Source: Diaporthe sp. PMI_573
Lineage: Eukaryota > Ascomycota > Sordariomycetes > Diaporthales > Diaporthaceae
Length of the DNA stretch: 64,000 nt
Direction: 5' to 3'
NCBI GenBank assembly: GCA_021399435.1
Contig: JAJTUP010000002.1
Location: 3,410,001 to 3,474,000, forward strand
Part shown: positions 23,078 to 35,892 of the stretch, piece by piece
How positions within the stretch are numbered: the first letter of the stretch is position 1
Layout: each line of letters opens with the position of its first letter
Notes under the pieces: generated by a model
Told to the model about the DNA's origin: nothing
The model's database searches: none
What the model saw: the letters and a program-made list of their open reading frames with translations, nothing else
Made by a program: the position numbers and the translations under genes

Positions 23078-25206
23078 TGGGTGTTAATCACGAGCATCGG
23101 TCCCGCCCGGGGCACGGTGCCGTGGAGGAGGAGGATGGACCGGGACTGTTTGGCTGCCAGCTTCTGTGAGGCTGCCTCTATGAACCATCTGACTGACGAT
23201 GGACTTGTACTACTGTTCTATGCCCGACGTGGCGGCCAGTTGAGTTGATCTTGGCACCCGGCATTGCATATTAATGATCATAGATAAGATTCAGATTCCA
23301 TGAAGACATGACAAATTGTATAAAAAAAATTAAAAAAAAAAGTTCAAGAACAAAGTGGCCCCATCGTGTATCCCGCCGCCAGCCTCTCCGCCTCGCCCGG
23401 CCCGGTCCTTACCTAACCACTCGTGTGCAGAAAGACAAGGCGGTGATGCCCAACCGCCTCGCCTCGGTGGGATTAATTTATCTCGGGCCTTTGGGTAGCC
23501 TCATCACGGCCCTCTGTCCGAGCCGGCAAAGGCTGGCACAGCGATCGCGATGCCGTTCGCGATCTGGTGGGACCAAGAGCGAGTGAGGCGGGCACAAGCA
23601 ACCCCCCCCCCACATCCCACGGAGGCCCGCCACTCTTGTTTGTGCTCTACTGTGTAACAATGACCCGCCTGGAACGCACGGCATGCTGATAGTGGATCTG
23701 AGTGCGCGAAATCCCCACCTAAATTCTGAAACGCACCGTTAGATCCCCATTCCTGCAACGCCTCGCAAAACTCGCGTCACTTCATGCGCTCCCGCGCTCA
23801 GCAGCAGAGAAAGCGTACCGACAACTGCGTACTGAGATTTCCCTCCTCCTGATTGACACCGCAGAGGAAATTAGACGGGCAGAGGGAGACCAGAGACCCA
23901 CGGCTGACCACCTCGAAGGGACAAGCAAGTCCAGCAGAGGACTAATTAAACAGACGCACGCACGATATGTCGAGAGCCTTCTGTGTGATGTTTACCCCCA
24001 CACTCACTCTCAAGTCATGGTGTCTGCGCTGTTCGTCAGCCATTGGCCGTGGTACCGATACTCCGGATCCCGACGCAGGGCTCCCTGGTCCTGGGCACTT
24101 CCTCCCACCGTCATGGCCCTCGTGCAGAGCTCTTTACTGTACACAGTAACAGTACGCAACAGCAGAGCAAAAGCCAAGGGTGCCTGGGGCTGCCTGACAG
24201 TGAGTGCTTTCACAGTCTGTCTGCCCAGTACGGGGCAAGGACCAGTGAGAGCCTGACTCTGGCAAAACATGCTCCTCTCAAGCCGTTGGCGTAACCAACG
24301 ACACAATCCCAACCCCAGGCGTCGTTCCGCGTGGACCGGCGGGCGCCGACCAAGGTGACAAGCGTCAATGGCCACTCGCAGCGTGCGAAGAACTCCGCCA
24401 GCCTCGCATTGCCTCTCCCATGCAATGCAGTTGGTGAAGGTTCTAAGCCGTCACCAATGACCACGGCCACATGTCGTTCCAATTTCATGCTACACCCCCC
24501 TCCCCCCCGCCAATCAGGAGTGGCCCCTCTCTTGATCGGCGTCTTAGGAGCTCATCCCTGAGCCCCGTCCCCATGTCGAGCAATGCCGCCGCATGAAGCT
24601 TCCCACCTTCCAAGCTCAATGAGTGCGAGCCGCGACCTGGATGCCGGGCGACCTGGCGCTTCCACCTTCATGCCGATGCCCCGACCTCGCCCAGTGCTGT
24701 TATGGATCACCAACGGGGCGGACGCCTTGGGAGGCCTGCGCGCTCGGCTCTATCCAAGCGGCCAAGGTCATGCATTCCATGCCCATCCGAGTTGTCATGA
24801 CGTGAGAAACGCTTCGGTTGTGAGCCTTGATTCGGTGCTGGACCTCTCACGGTGGTCTGTCCCCTTCGTCTCGGGTTTCCTGCTCTGATCTCTGATGTTA
24901 TTTTGTTTCCCTCTTGGCCCAGTCACGTATTGATTGGAAAGCAAGTGCTTTGCCCATCTCCAGCAGCCCGCCGGCCATCACTCAGGAGCTTGAATACCGG
25001 CTTGCGCGATATATGATCTCTGCCCAAAACTTGTTTCAAGGATCAGTCGCACGCCTGTCGTTCCTTCTGGAAGCTGTGTTACCCTCCAGCCCAGCCTGTA
25101 CTGCAAGCTCCAACTCGTACTAGCATCGTCGTTGGCCTCCTCCAGTCTGCTTCGCTTGCCAGAGTGCTCTTGAGACGGTGCTCCAAGCATCACACCGAAT
25201 CCCACC
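23078..25206. other. Intergenic, no feature seen
   Basis: About 2.1 kb. An A-rich tract near 23323-23341 follows the previous gene. The rest shows no exon chain or RNA; the last few hundred bases should be the promoter and leader of the giant protein gene. Confidence 0.45.
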
Positions 25207-28200
25207 ATGCTTGACGTCGCGGCACTCGTGCAGCAAATGCGCGACACCCTCTCGGAAATCCATGACACGATAACATCGCTTGACACCAAGGGGCATGATG
25301 AGGATTTGGATGCCCTCGAATCACAGCGGGACGATGTCTTCCGCCAGCTGCAATCAGCGTTCGAAAAGGAGTCAGCCGAGCTGAAGCAGCGTCGCCAAGC
25401 TGAGCGCGACGAGATCGCTGAGAAGCGTCGGAGGGAAGACGAGGAAACAGCAGCTCGTCGCAGGGGTGAAGATGAAGAAATGGCCTCAAGAGATCATGGC
25501 CATGATTCCGAGAGAGAGCATAGGCTCGAGAGCGAAAAGGAGGGCGTGGAGCAGGAAACCGACGAAAAGATGGACCGTATTGAGGAAGAGGCAAGACGCA
25601 TGCTCGATGAGGGCCACAACAAACTGAATGACTTGGAAGAGAGACGAAGAGTGAGCTCGGTAGCTGACCCTACAAGTCGGAAGAAGGTTTGGCTAACGCG
25701 TTGGGCTTCAGGAAATCAACCGCATGATCGACGAACAAATGAAGGCACCCCTACCACCTCCACCAGCACGGAGAGCCAGACGCAGCACCAGAGCCTCACA
25801 AAGGGGAGTACCTGGCCAGTTGGACTCGAGTCGGCGACCTGGGAGTACTGCACCCGTTGACGCTGAATCGCAGGACCGGACCAAGAAGTTTGACACGTCT
25901 GATTCCCGGGGCAGCGAGTCCGACGGACTCACGCAGGCGGAGCCGAAGCCGGCGGAGCCCCGACAAGAGTCAATCAGCCCGGCACAGGCATCGGCTGAAG
26001 AGAAGTCACCCTCCCAAGACCAGCCGCAAGGGCAGGCCGCAGAATCTGTAGGCCTGCAAGAGGACCCCAGCGACAAGGCAGCTAGCCACGAAGACCAAAG
26101 TCAACTTCAGGAGACTGTATCAAGCCCCCGGCCTGTGAGCGAGCCGGACAGAGGAACATCCGAAGCTGTAGCGGAACACGACGCGCCCGCCGCTGACCAG
26201 GTGACTGGTGAGGATCAAGATAGCTCTAGCCACGCCCCAGAACAAGCATCGCCAAGCAGTGAGGAGAGTGAGCAGCAAGGAAAAGCGGCATCAGTTAGCG
26301 CTCGCAGCAACGCGGGAGACTCTGTTCAGAAGGGCCTCGCCAAGGAAGAATTTGCGGATGGAAGTTCCGACGTCAAACAACGAAAGCTCGACATTGATGA
26401 TGCGCAAGAACGCCACCACAGTCGCAATGGAAACGCCTCGGTAGACACGCCATCCCAAAGCCAAGACCAGGCTTTGGAAGCAAAGAAAGGTGTAGACATC
26501 GGTTCTGATACCGCCGGACAAAGTGCGGAACCACCAGCGGCGGAAGATCACCAGGAAGCTCCTTCGAACCAGGCAAGACCTGATTTGCACGAGCAATTGA
26601 CCACAAGTGAAGTTCGTACCACCGATAAGTCGGCTAACGAGGACGAGTCGGACCAGAGCCGCTCTGAACCCACAGCTGACGACCCAACGGCTTTGGACGG
26701 CCCAGCGGAGCATGAAGGTTCAGAAGGCTCCGATCATGACGGCTTGTTTCATGGGGTTGCCAAAGGTGGTGCTGCGGAGGAGTATGTCAAGATGGCAGAG
26801 GCTGAGTCTGGCCAAGAACCACAGTTCGGAGGCAACACGTCTGCTACGCCAGAGCAAGACGCATCGACTGAGGACGCCCAGCAGCGCGAACAGAAAGATG
26901 GAGATTCCAGCCGCGATATTGACCAACCTGGGTCAACCCAAGCAAACACTTCGACAGCCGCGCAAGAAATCCCGAAACACACCAGGCAGGCGCAGGCCGA
27001 TGAGCGGCCATCATCTGCGTCCCGGCCAGCTGATCCCGTCGAGAGTAAGGCACGATCACCTGTCGGAAGCGAACACGAAAGCGTTCATTTGCAAAGCAGA
27101 GATATCGACAACCTTGAGCAGCAGGGATCACGCCACGAGCCTGCACTGGACCCAGAGGAGCATTTGCAAAGCAGCTCTGAACAACCGGAACTAGACCCTT
27201 CGCGAGACCTGGACAGGTCTCCCACCGGAGGTGGTAAGCTCGAGCAGCCGTCTGCGCCTTCCCAAGACAGTCCAGACGCAGGTTCTTCAAATGGAGAACA
27301 ACTGCAACTGTCAGAATATGGACAGCGCCCGCGCAATGCGAATGCCTTAGCGGAGCCAGGATATCAACAGGATCACGAGCCAACTCATCTTCAAGAAACC
27401 GAGGTGGGGAAAACCAACGAAGATGAGGCACCGGCGTTAGAAATGGGCCCTAGTGATCCCCAATCAGCCGAAGATCAACAAGAGTCTCATGGCGACGAGC
27501 AACGCGAAAATTCTCAGCAGACCACGCATTGCGAACAAGAGCATCCAGGTCATGATATGGTATCACAATTTGAATCGGCTCCTGCCGGTGAACAAGGCTC
27601 AAGCAGCTCAGACCCGAGTGTTCCGCCGGCATCTAGCGACGACGCTCAGCCTGAAAAGGACCTAGGTGACGATGAAGAACATGGAAGCTTTGGTGGTGAC
27701 AAGTCGTATCAGGAGAGGCAAGAGTCTCAAAATCCCCAAGAGGACCATGTTAGCGGGGATCGCGGGGAGGAAGTACCTGAGCCAAGCTCGCATGATACTC
27801 CAAACATCGTGGAACCCGATGACATCGACACTCTACCCCACGAATCAGCCAGTGAGCACGAACCCGGCGACAAACGAAGTGATTCGGGCTACGAGACCGG
27901 TATGGGTAGCAGTAGGAACCTGGAAGACTCCACTACTACGTTACATGAATGCCAACCCCCTCAAGGGGCCGAGCACGCTTTTGCCCCCTCGGAGAGCGAG
28001 CAAGAGAATACAAGGGGACCACGTCCAGAGCAAATCCTCGAGGGTTCGGGAAAAGACGTGTCTCCTCCCAGACTGGGAGGAGAACAACAAGGCTCAGACG
28101 GCCATCCAGCAGAAGAGACTTTCGATCTCTCCGGCAGTGAGCCTATACCTGGCACTATGACACACAGGAAAGATCAAACTGAGGACCAGGGCAAGGAACT

Positions 28201-31200
28201 CACTGGTGGAGATGTCAGCTTGCAAGACATGAGCCACCAACAGCCAGCTGACGCAATCGGAGCCGCGGCGGGTGACAATCAACGAAGTACGGTTGTTGAT
28301 GACTCTCATGAGAACCCAAATATGGAGGAGTCATTACCACATGAGTCGTCACAACAGGCCGATGACGAACGTGTGCATCCCGAGTCTCAGCCTATGGCTC
28401 ATGAAGCAGATAATACCGGATCAGCCGATTCGCGCAGCCAAGGGACGGAAGAACAGCTCCAACAGTGGGACTCTCAGAGCGCGGTCGGTACCCTCGGTCA
28501 GGGTCCATCCCGCGAGAATGAGAGCAGTTCGGAACCCTCTGACATTACTGGACCTCACCATCAGGGATCCACGCCCAACACTGGTCAGATTGGTCAACTG
28601 CGCCGTGAGGACGATGTCAAAAGCAAAACGAGTCACGGCATGGATGAGCCTCAACAAGAAACGTCAGTGGGAGACAACGGTGCCGGTATTCCTACCTCTC
28701 AGGAGCAGATCTCCGAGCCAAGCCATGATTCTCACTCTCCAAATCCTCACGACATCGGCTCAGACCAACTCGGATCCTGGAGTAGTCAAGCTTTTAGTCA
28801 ACCGGCGGACGATCACGAATTCAGCTTTAAGAAGAGAGCAGATTCAGTCCAAGTCAGCAGGTCCCACGGGCCCGCAGACCGGGGCGCCGACTTGCCTTCT
28901 ATTAGCACAGACGGGCCGAACGAGGACGCTGACGAAGGCTTGTTTGCTGTGCCCCCTACGCCGCGCCATGAGGTGGACCAAGAGAAACCTTCGCAACTCC
29001 AAGGCGACGGCGAATCGAAGCCGTCCAGTCGGGCTAGCAGTCGGAATGGCTCTACCGGAGCAGGCACGTTGTCACCCCGAGCAGCGGAGGGACTACAAGA
29101 TTCGTATCGCGAGGAAAATGATGGAGCAATTCTACCGGAGACTACCGCAAGCAAAGACGACATGCACCATACCGGTTCCCACAGCCCGGTTGATGGCCCC
29201 CAAGCAAATACGAATGACCTCGAAACCTCCGGGAGCACCGGGGAGAAGACGGCCATGTCTCATAATGATGCAGAGGAGCCGTCGAATCGCGGGGAGCTAG
29301 ATCATGGGCAACCGGAAGAACCGTTAACCACAGCAGCTGGGGAAAAGCCCCACGCCGAAGCTTTAGCTGGAAACGATGATAGTCGGCAAGGCCAGCAACA
29401 TGATGTCAACTCGCCCCGGGGTCCCGAAGAACTGCTGATTCCCAGTGAGAGGCCATTAGAAGACTCGCTAAAACCTGAAATATCCTCTGGGGGACAGCAC
29501 AGTGACACATTGAGCAAGCCAGATGTCACGGATGACCATGAAGGAATACAGGTTGGATCAGACAATCAAGCTCGTGACACCAGTGGTGATCGTGAAACAG
29601 GGTCGTTCGGGCTGACGAAGGAGCATGAACTCAAGCAGGATGGTTCTGGCCTCAGCCAACTTGGAGATCAAGCCCAGCAGCCTTCGGACGATGCTGATCA
29701 ACGAGACGGGGCCGCGGAGGACTCGGAGCATCGGGACATGAACGCTGAACCAGATTCGGAGCAAATCCAACCAGAAAGCAGCGAGACTGTGCAAAGGAGC
29801 CTCGGTGGCGATGATCAAATTCAGCATGGCGAAGTGTCCGAATCTCAGATTTTCGGTACGCAGCATCCCGAGTCTGGCTCTGGATTGGAAGGACAACAAC
29901 TTGAACAGGGTCACGCCAATGTCGGCCACCCAGCCCACCAGCCATCACCTGACCACTCGGGTCAGTATTTAAACGCTCAGCAGGTGAACTACGACGGGGA
30001 GGGATATGGCGTGACGCCCTCCAGCGAATACAGCCATGACCCGCTTGCAGACTCAGCGCCTCGGGAGCAAACTGAGACGCACTTCGCGGATGACTCTACC
30101 ACTACCCGCCAACGCGATACACACAGTCACGATTTGCCAGACTCGGCGCGTGTCACTCGAAATGATGACCCCATGGACAGCGGCTCGGAGACCTTCGAGA
30201 CGCCACTTGAATCCGCTGACTTTCGAAAGCCTCAGGAAGACAGTCGATCTGTGACCCCAGGTATTTTTACACCGGCACTCGACCACCTCCCCGATGAAAG
30301 TGCGCACACCGTTCAAGGCACCGATGATCTCTTCGACGACACTGACGATGCCGAGGATCAGGACGACTATGGTGAAACCGTCGTCTATCAGACTTCGAAT
30401 GAGGCCGCTGACAGCTCTCCAACCGGAGAAAAGACTGTGTATTCGACAAGGGGCGACGAGAACAACACAGCTCTAGGTGGGCATCGCTCCTCACTCAGCC
30501 TGGGCAGCGTGGGCCACCGCTCGCAGGGCAGCATCAGCAGTATGCGCGACACGACCCCCGTACGCCCCACTTTCGGTTCTTATATTGGAGGACCGAGCAT
30601 CGTTCGTGCGGATTGGGCAGCGGAGCACGAAGACGAGTTGCGTCCATCTTCATTGAACCCGACGCCACAGCTGGGTCCATCCACGACGCACGACACCCCG
30701 GAGATCAGTCCATTCGCGCTGCGGAATACACCAATGCCCAGCCATAGAGATGAGCAGAGGGGATTGAATTCAAGCATGTGGAACCCGGAAAGGCCACAAA
30801 CGCCAACTTCTGCAACGTCACAAAGCAACAACCCATTCACGACGCCCCAACGGCAGGCTGAGTCTGAACTCGACCCATCTCTCTTCGTGCCCCGTGACGT
30901 CACACACGGTCGTCAGGACTCTGTTCCGGCGTCATTGCATAGCCAGACCACGCTTGACTCATCATGGTCGTCGCCGGTGCACTCGTCTCTCCCCGTCGAC
31001 AGACATGAGCCTGTGATCCGCGATAGCTGGCCAGCCCCGGCTCCTGGCTACCAGCAGTACCTTTCGAGCTGGAGTGCCCGTCCGCGCGGTGACACCACGA
31101 GCACGGCTGCTGAGTATGACCCATTCAAGCCCGACAACGGCGACGCTCCTGGCGGCCACTCAGCTGCGAAGCCTTCCTCAAGCTACAATCCGTTCCTTCA

Positions 31201-31531
31201 ACGCGGACGTGCCGAATCTTCAGTTAGTGCTGCTCCCAGCAATCCGAGTGTAAGCAACAGCCCGAACCGCGGGAGCGCGTTGTTCGCCAAGATGAGAAAC
31301 ATTTTCGAGAGCCAGGGTTCCAACGGCGCCAACGACGTTCCTGCAAGCCCAGGCAAGACGCGACCTGTGTCAGGAGTCTTCCACCCCATAACCTCTGCGC
31401 AGAGGAGGTCTCAGGACAGTGCTACCGGGCAACGCGATGACGAGCGCGGTGGGTTCCTGAACGAGGCAGATCACGAGATTGACGAGCGCAGTGCGTTCTT
31501 GAAGAGTGACGGGCAGCCATCGGGTCACTGA
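25207..31531 (+). CDS. Very large intrinsically disordered protein with N-terminal coiled coil
   Basis: Two exons, 25207-25650 and 25712-31531 (61-nt intron, phase 0), encode 2,087 aa. Residues about 1-160 are a charged heptad-rich coiled coil (segments such as EKRRREDEETAARR and EEEARRMLDEGHNKL). The rest is dominated by Gln, Glu, Asp, Ser, Pro, His and Gly with almost no hydrophobic clusters, as in involucrin-like or scaffold proteins. Near the C-terminus the composition changes and three short motifs known from endocytic adaptors occur: NPF at 1855, DPF at 1951 and NPF at 1974; NPF is recognised by EH domains and DPF by the AP2 ear. No catalytic domain is present. A 5.8-kb uninterrupted frame in one exon strongly supports coding. 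The same frame continues after the TGA at 31529 for 158 codons, so the real C-terminus may lie further on. Confidence 0.75.
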
Positions 31532-32005
31532 ACACGCTCGGACCGAGGTGAAGATACCAAGCAACGGTCAGAATCTGTGGCGAGACCCAGGCTGAGGAAG
31601 GTAGTGCAGACAATCGACTTGCGCGCAGAGACCGCAGATGACGTGCACTCCGACAGGATGGTCAATGTGGCCGAGGGCAAGGTGAGCTCTGCGTACACGA
31701 TCAACCCGGAAGTAGAATCGGACTCGGATTTCCGTCTTGCTTGGCTCTGGGTGGAAGGGTGGAGAGCTCAGCTGCGCAAAGGGGGCGACACGGTAGAGAG
31801 GGCTAGGTGGAATTGGAGAGTAGACGACCTGCTGAGGAAGAGCCGGGACAATGAGGCAAGGAATAGTATCCCGGACATTGTGGCGAGACTACCCGGGGCT
31901 CTGAGAAAGAGTAGTAATAAAAGGAGGCGCCCCGGCACGAGGAAGAGTGTGCACTGGCCGGATGAGGACCGTGGTTTGTTTGGCATAGACGAGCGTGCAT
32001 CTTGA
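31532..32005 (+). other. In-frame continuation downstream of the giant ORF
   Basis: After the TGA at 31529-31531 the same reading frame stays open for 158 codons to a stop at 32003-32005. The translation looks protein-like, with tryptophan-rich AWLWVEGWRAQL, an Arg-rich block and an acidic end near DRGLFGID. It may be a C-terminal exon (a GT at 31524 and AG at 31571 would remove the stop in a 48-nt intron without shifting frame), a product separated by a recent nonsense change, or chance. The context after the stop is TGA ACA, not the known fungal readthrough context TGA CTA. Confidence 0.35.
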
Positions 32006-32693
32006 CTTTTCTTTTTGCGTGACCTTCTCTCCGCAATAATCGTTATGTCCTGACTAAATCCCCCAATTGACCATTATCTTTTTTCGTCAAGAAATGTGTA
32101 ACATGTTAGTCCTGGATTGACGCCGGGCCAGTCCATGGGATGACCGGGCATCCTGACGACCCATGGGCGCCAACAATCTGAGGTTGGCCCCGCGCCCGGG
32201 AGATGGAAAGACATGTCAGGGGGTGAGTGTTAAGCTTGCGGTAGGCCGGCTCCGAGCCACAGCGACGATTGGAGCAATATTCAGGGGTAAAGTCTGGGGG
32301 CAGTGCATTTTTCGCCCTAATTGCGACCTCCCGGATAAATGCCTGCTGCATGTCACATATCAGGTGCCGGCATATTGTGAGGAGAAATGTAGATTGACTC
32401 TCAAAGTCCAGGGTGGCATCAATGACTTGTGCGCGACAGTGGGCCTGCGCCGAATGTTGTTCTCGGACTATGAAGCGCCGACGGGGAAGCGGAAGCAGCT
32501 ATGGGATGCGCAAGCATTGGGCGCGAGGAGAGCCGGACGCGTTTCTGCAGATTAAGAACTAGGTATATAATGGCAAGACTGTCGGTTATAATCCAAGACT
32601 TGAACTCCATTATGCGTAGTAGCCTCTACACTGCCGCCAAAAGTCGCCATCTTCAACCCTATCCGTCAGGATAGCCACGATCCACTATCCACC
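32006..32693. other. Intergenic and promoter of CE1 gene
   Basis: About 690 bp. A plus-strand open frame at 32163-32555 resembles no family I know and is not called. A TATA-like element lies at 32564-32570. Confidence 0.45.
32564..32570 (+). promoter_or_regulatory. TATA box candidate of the CE1 esterase gene
   Basis: TATATAA, 124 nt upstream of the ATG at 32694, at a spacing that allows a leader of roughly 90 nt. Sequence match only. Confidence 0.4.
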
Positions 32694-33789
32694 ATGAAGC
32701 TCTTCTCAACCCTGTTCGGTGTCAGCCTGTTGGCCGCCGCCACAAGCAGTTCGCCTACAAGCTTTGACGAGTTGATGACGCCCGCCGCGCCACTCAAGCG
32801 CGCCGCCCAAGCCATCACGCAGGTGGCCAACTTCGGTGCCAACACATCTGGGACGAAGATGTACATCTACGTGCCGTCCAAGCTTGCAGCCAGCCCGCCC
32901 ATCATCGTCGCGATCCATTACTGTACCGGCACTGCACAGGCTTATTACAACGGCTCTCCGTATGCGCAACTCGCCGATCAGAAGGGCTTCATCGTCATCT
33001 ACCCCGAGAGTCCGTACAGTGGGACGTGCTGGGATGTAAGCAGCCGCGCAGCACTGACGCACAATGGTGGCGGCGATAGCAACAGCATTGCAAACATGGT
33101 CACGTACGCGCTGAAGCAGTACAACGGGGACGCAAGCAAGGTGTTTGTCACTGGCAGCTCGTCGGGCGCCATGATGACAGTAAGTCTTCTTGGGAGGAGA
33201 GGTCATTGCGGTTGACCGTGATGACAGAGGGCAGGCACGGCGTTGCGCTCATGCTGACCTGATGGCTAATTAGAACGTGATGGCGGCGACGTACCCTGAG
33301 TTGTTCGCCGCAGGAATTCCTTACTCCGGAACGCCGGCCGGATGTTTCTACAGCCAATCTGGTGGTGTCAATGCTTGGAACAGTTCCTGTGCAAGTGGCC
33401 AGATCCATAGCACTCCGCAGGTCTGGGCAGGGGTAAGGAATGCGTCGCTGAGATTTTGACATCTTCAGGCAGCAAACGCTGACACATTGCAGATGGTTAA
33501 AGACATGTATCCAGGTTACACCGGCAGCTATCCCAAGATGCAGGTCTACCATGGTAGTGCTGATAGCACTCTTGCCCCATCCAACTATAACGAGACTATC
33601 AAGCAGTGGGCTGGGGTCTTCGGTTTTGACTACACCAAGCCAGATACGACCGCTGCAAACACACCGCAGAGCGGCTACACGACGTATAGTTGGGGTAGCC
33701 CCGTCAAGCTGCAGGGCATCTACGCCAACGGGGTTGGCCATACAGTTCCCATCCGGGGCAGCGATGACATGAAATTCTTCGGACTATGA
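32694..33789 (+). CDS. Secreted CE1-family acetylxylan esterase or feruloyl esterase-like protein
   Basis: Three exons, 32694-33179, 33274-33432 and 33493-33789 (introns of 94 and 60 nt), give 313 aa. A signal peptide (about residues 1-17) and a short propeptide ending KRAAQA precede an alpha/beta hydrolase domain: VANFGANTSGTKMYIYVP, PIIVAIHYCTG, GFIVIYPESPYSGTCWDVSS, the nucleophile elbow TGSSSGAMM (Ser156), YHGSADSTL bearing the probable acidic residue, and GVGHTVP with the catalytic His. This is the classical carbohydrate esterase family 1 layout of fungal acetylxylan esterases, which remove acetyl groups from xylan outside the cell. No cellulose-binding module is fused. Feruloyl esterase is the main alternative, as the two activities share this fold. 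Confidence 0.9.
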
Positions 33790-34441
33790 TCACCGGGAGA
33801 CACCCGTAAAAGGCAAGAAGGTCTTGCCGGTGATATATACATAGCAGCTAGTACCTAGGTATTGAAGAAAGTCAAATGATCTTTGCCGGCTGCCGAGCAA
33901 ACACTAGGACTAGCTTAAAGGCAACTCTACGGAGGACTTTGATGGGACTCAAGAAACCCAGTACTTCTTGCGGTGTTTTCTTTCCTAAGTCTTTTTCCTG
34001 CTAGACATAACTTTAACCAGCACCACTTGGTAAAATTAAGTCAGTATTGACGCTCGCGTCAAGGCATTGTCTCATTTTCAATCAAGACAACTAGAGTGGG
34101 GAAGATGAAAGACTGGCGCATCAGGCTGAAGCCTAGCCCATTAAGCTGAGGCTACCGAGCACTGCTTTGTTTTTGTAGTTGGGAAATTCCTTGGAAGCTT
34201 GGAATTTGGGAACCTCATATGATCCAACGGCGAGACAGTAGCTCTTACATTTCAGAAAATCACCGAGTTTGCGTGTACGCCTAGCAACAACGTGCCTCCC
34301 AACAGTAGTAATTGTCCAGCGCGTTTATACGCTGCCCTTCGCTTATAGCGGACCACCGACAACGACTACAAGCATCTTACGAAAGAATGAATATGCTTCA
34401 TCGTATTCCCGGACCATAAACGAAGGAGTGAGCAGGTGAAT
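33790..34441. other. Intergenic, no feature seen
   Basis: About 650 bp of moderately AT-rich sequence with stops in all frames between the CE1 gene and the PARP-like relic. Confidence 0.45.
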
Positions 34442-35892
34442 ATGCTACCGAGAAAGAGGAATAATCTTGCCAGGTCAGACATCTCTGGATCACCGAGAAG
34501 CAAGCGACAGAGAAAACAGGAAGCGCCGGTGACTGAGATGTTCGCGATACCTGATCGCTTACAGAACTACGTTGAAGTGATTCGAGACAGGAAGAGTTTC
34601 TTCGTGCTCAGGTTTCCCGTAGATGATCTCGACGCGGTATATCGCCTTGCCTGGGGTCTCGACCATCGCGCCGATTCCATGATTGTGAACATCGAAAATC
34701 TTCAGGGCGAGGACAAATCACCGGGACACGCCCGCTTTTGCGTCCATGCATCAACTGATCGCGAGAAAAGAACACACATTCATACGAGATGCCGAGCAGT
34801 GCATTCAGTCCCCTTGCTCGCCTCGTTCGACGATACTCACTTGCGTGCTCTCTCGCGAACTCTTTGGCCTGCTGGGCTAGAGGGGCTGTCGTGATGTCGG
34901 GAGAATCTACGACCGAGCTTTAGAGCTGATCAAATCAGACCCAACAAAGCGGTGTCTGGTCTGCGGCAAAGATTACAACGTCAGAGTATACACACCGACC
35001 GCGTGCCTTTCTGAATGCCTGCAGATGCTCGACAAATGGCCACTGAGAGCTCGACTCTCCCATCTGACACGAAGGTGCTCGGCTTTATGCTCTGTTGCAT
35101 CTACACCGCGGTCAATGGCCAGGCAAGGCTCCCTGACGAATATGGAACCGAGCGTCTCTATTGGTTGCCCGTCCGCTTCGACTGAAAGACATCCAGCCGC
35201 CATTGACTCTTTACCAAAACTTTCTGACGACCTTGGGATGAAATAATTGGTGAACTCGAAGGCCAGCCATGGAGCTTCTCGGTGGCAACTTCATTCTTAG
35301 CTTACCCTGCGCTTTAGGGGCTGCATTGTATCGTTGACGTGGGATACAGACTTCTTTGTGCAGGGGACGGGCCTCGAGGACAGTATCAGTTCATGCTCTT
35401 AGACTCGAGACTAGAGCGACAGGTAGCTTTCACCAAAGAAGTCTTCAAGGTCGGCGCAGGGTCCGCTGCCTTCCACGGGGCCAGGGTGCCTAGGGCCTTC
35501 AACATCATTACCGACGCTCTGTGCGACATGATGTCAAAACCACATGTCCAAAATATACAAGGAGAAGCTGGCATCTTTTACTCTGATAATCCCGGATGCA
35601 GCTACGCGTACACAACAGGAGACATTCCGTTGAAACCTTGGAAGCAGAGCCAATTCTCTGGCCAAGGCTGGCCTGTCTTATTTGGCCTCGAGGTCGCCCT
35701 CCCGCGGATTCCCTTGGGGGCAACGAGCACTCAACTTGCAGAGAGTCGACTCTGAAGATTCGCTATGTATTTCTATTACCACCACCGTCTCTCAGGCCCG
35801 AGGACGTCTCGTTTACCCTACAGATTGACCCGGAGGCGATGAAAAAATACACGAGGTTCTTGACCGGAGCACACTATCATCGCGACACATAG
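34442..35892 (+). pseudogene. PARP-like gene relic with several frameshifts and a stop
   Basis: A chain of protein-like segments runs left to right but changes frame repeatedly: 34442-34894 (basic N-terminus with KRQRK), 34893 to about 35060 (RCLVCGKDYN then TACLSECLQ, a Cys-pair motif), 35063-35180 (DTKVLGFMLCCIYTAVNG), 35182-35240, 35240-35755 with an in-frame TAG at 35315, and about 35750-35892 (LKIRYVFLLPPP). The fifth segment has AAFHGARVPRAFNIITDAL and GIFYSDNPGCSYAYT, which match the FHG and GIY...SxxY positions of PARP catalytic domains, and RYVFLLPP matches the end of fungal PARP-like proteins. The junction at 35060-35063 leaves no room for an intron, so frame breaks are real or assembly errors. 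Identification as PARP rests on motif resemblance and is moderate. Confidence 0.5.

Noticed and set aside
26844..27431. Long frames antisense or out of frame with the giant ORF
   Set aside because: They are shadows of a biased-composition exon; only the plus-strand frame is open for 5.8 kb.
32163..32555. 130-codon plus-strand frame between the giant protein and the CE1 gene
   Set aside because: No family resemblance and no promoter or splice signals of its own; may be chance, though I cannot exclude a small gene.
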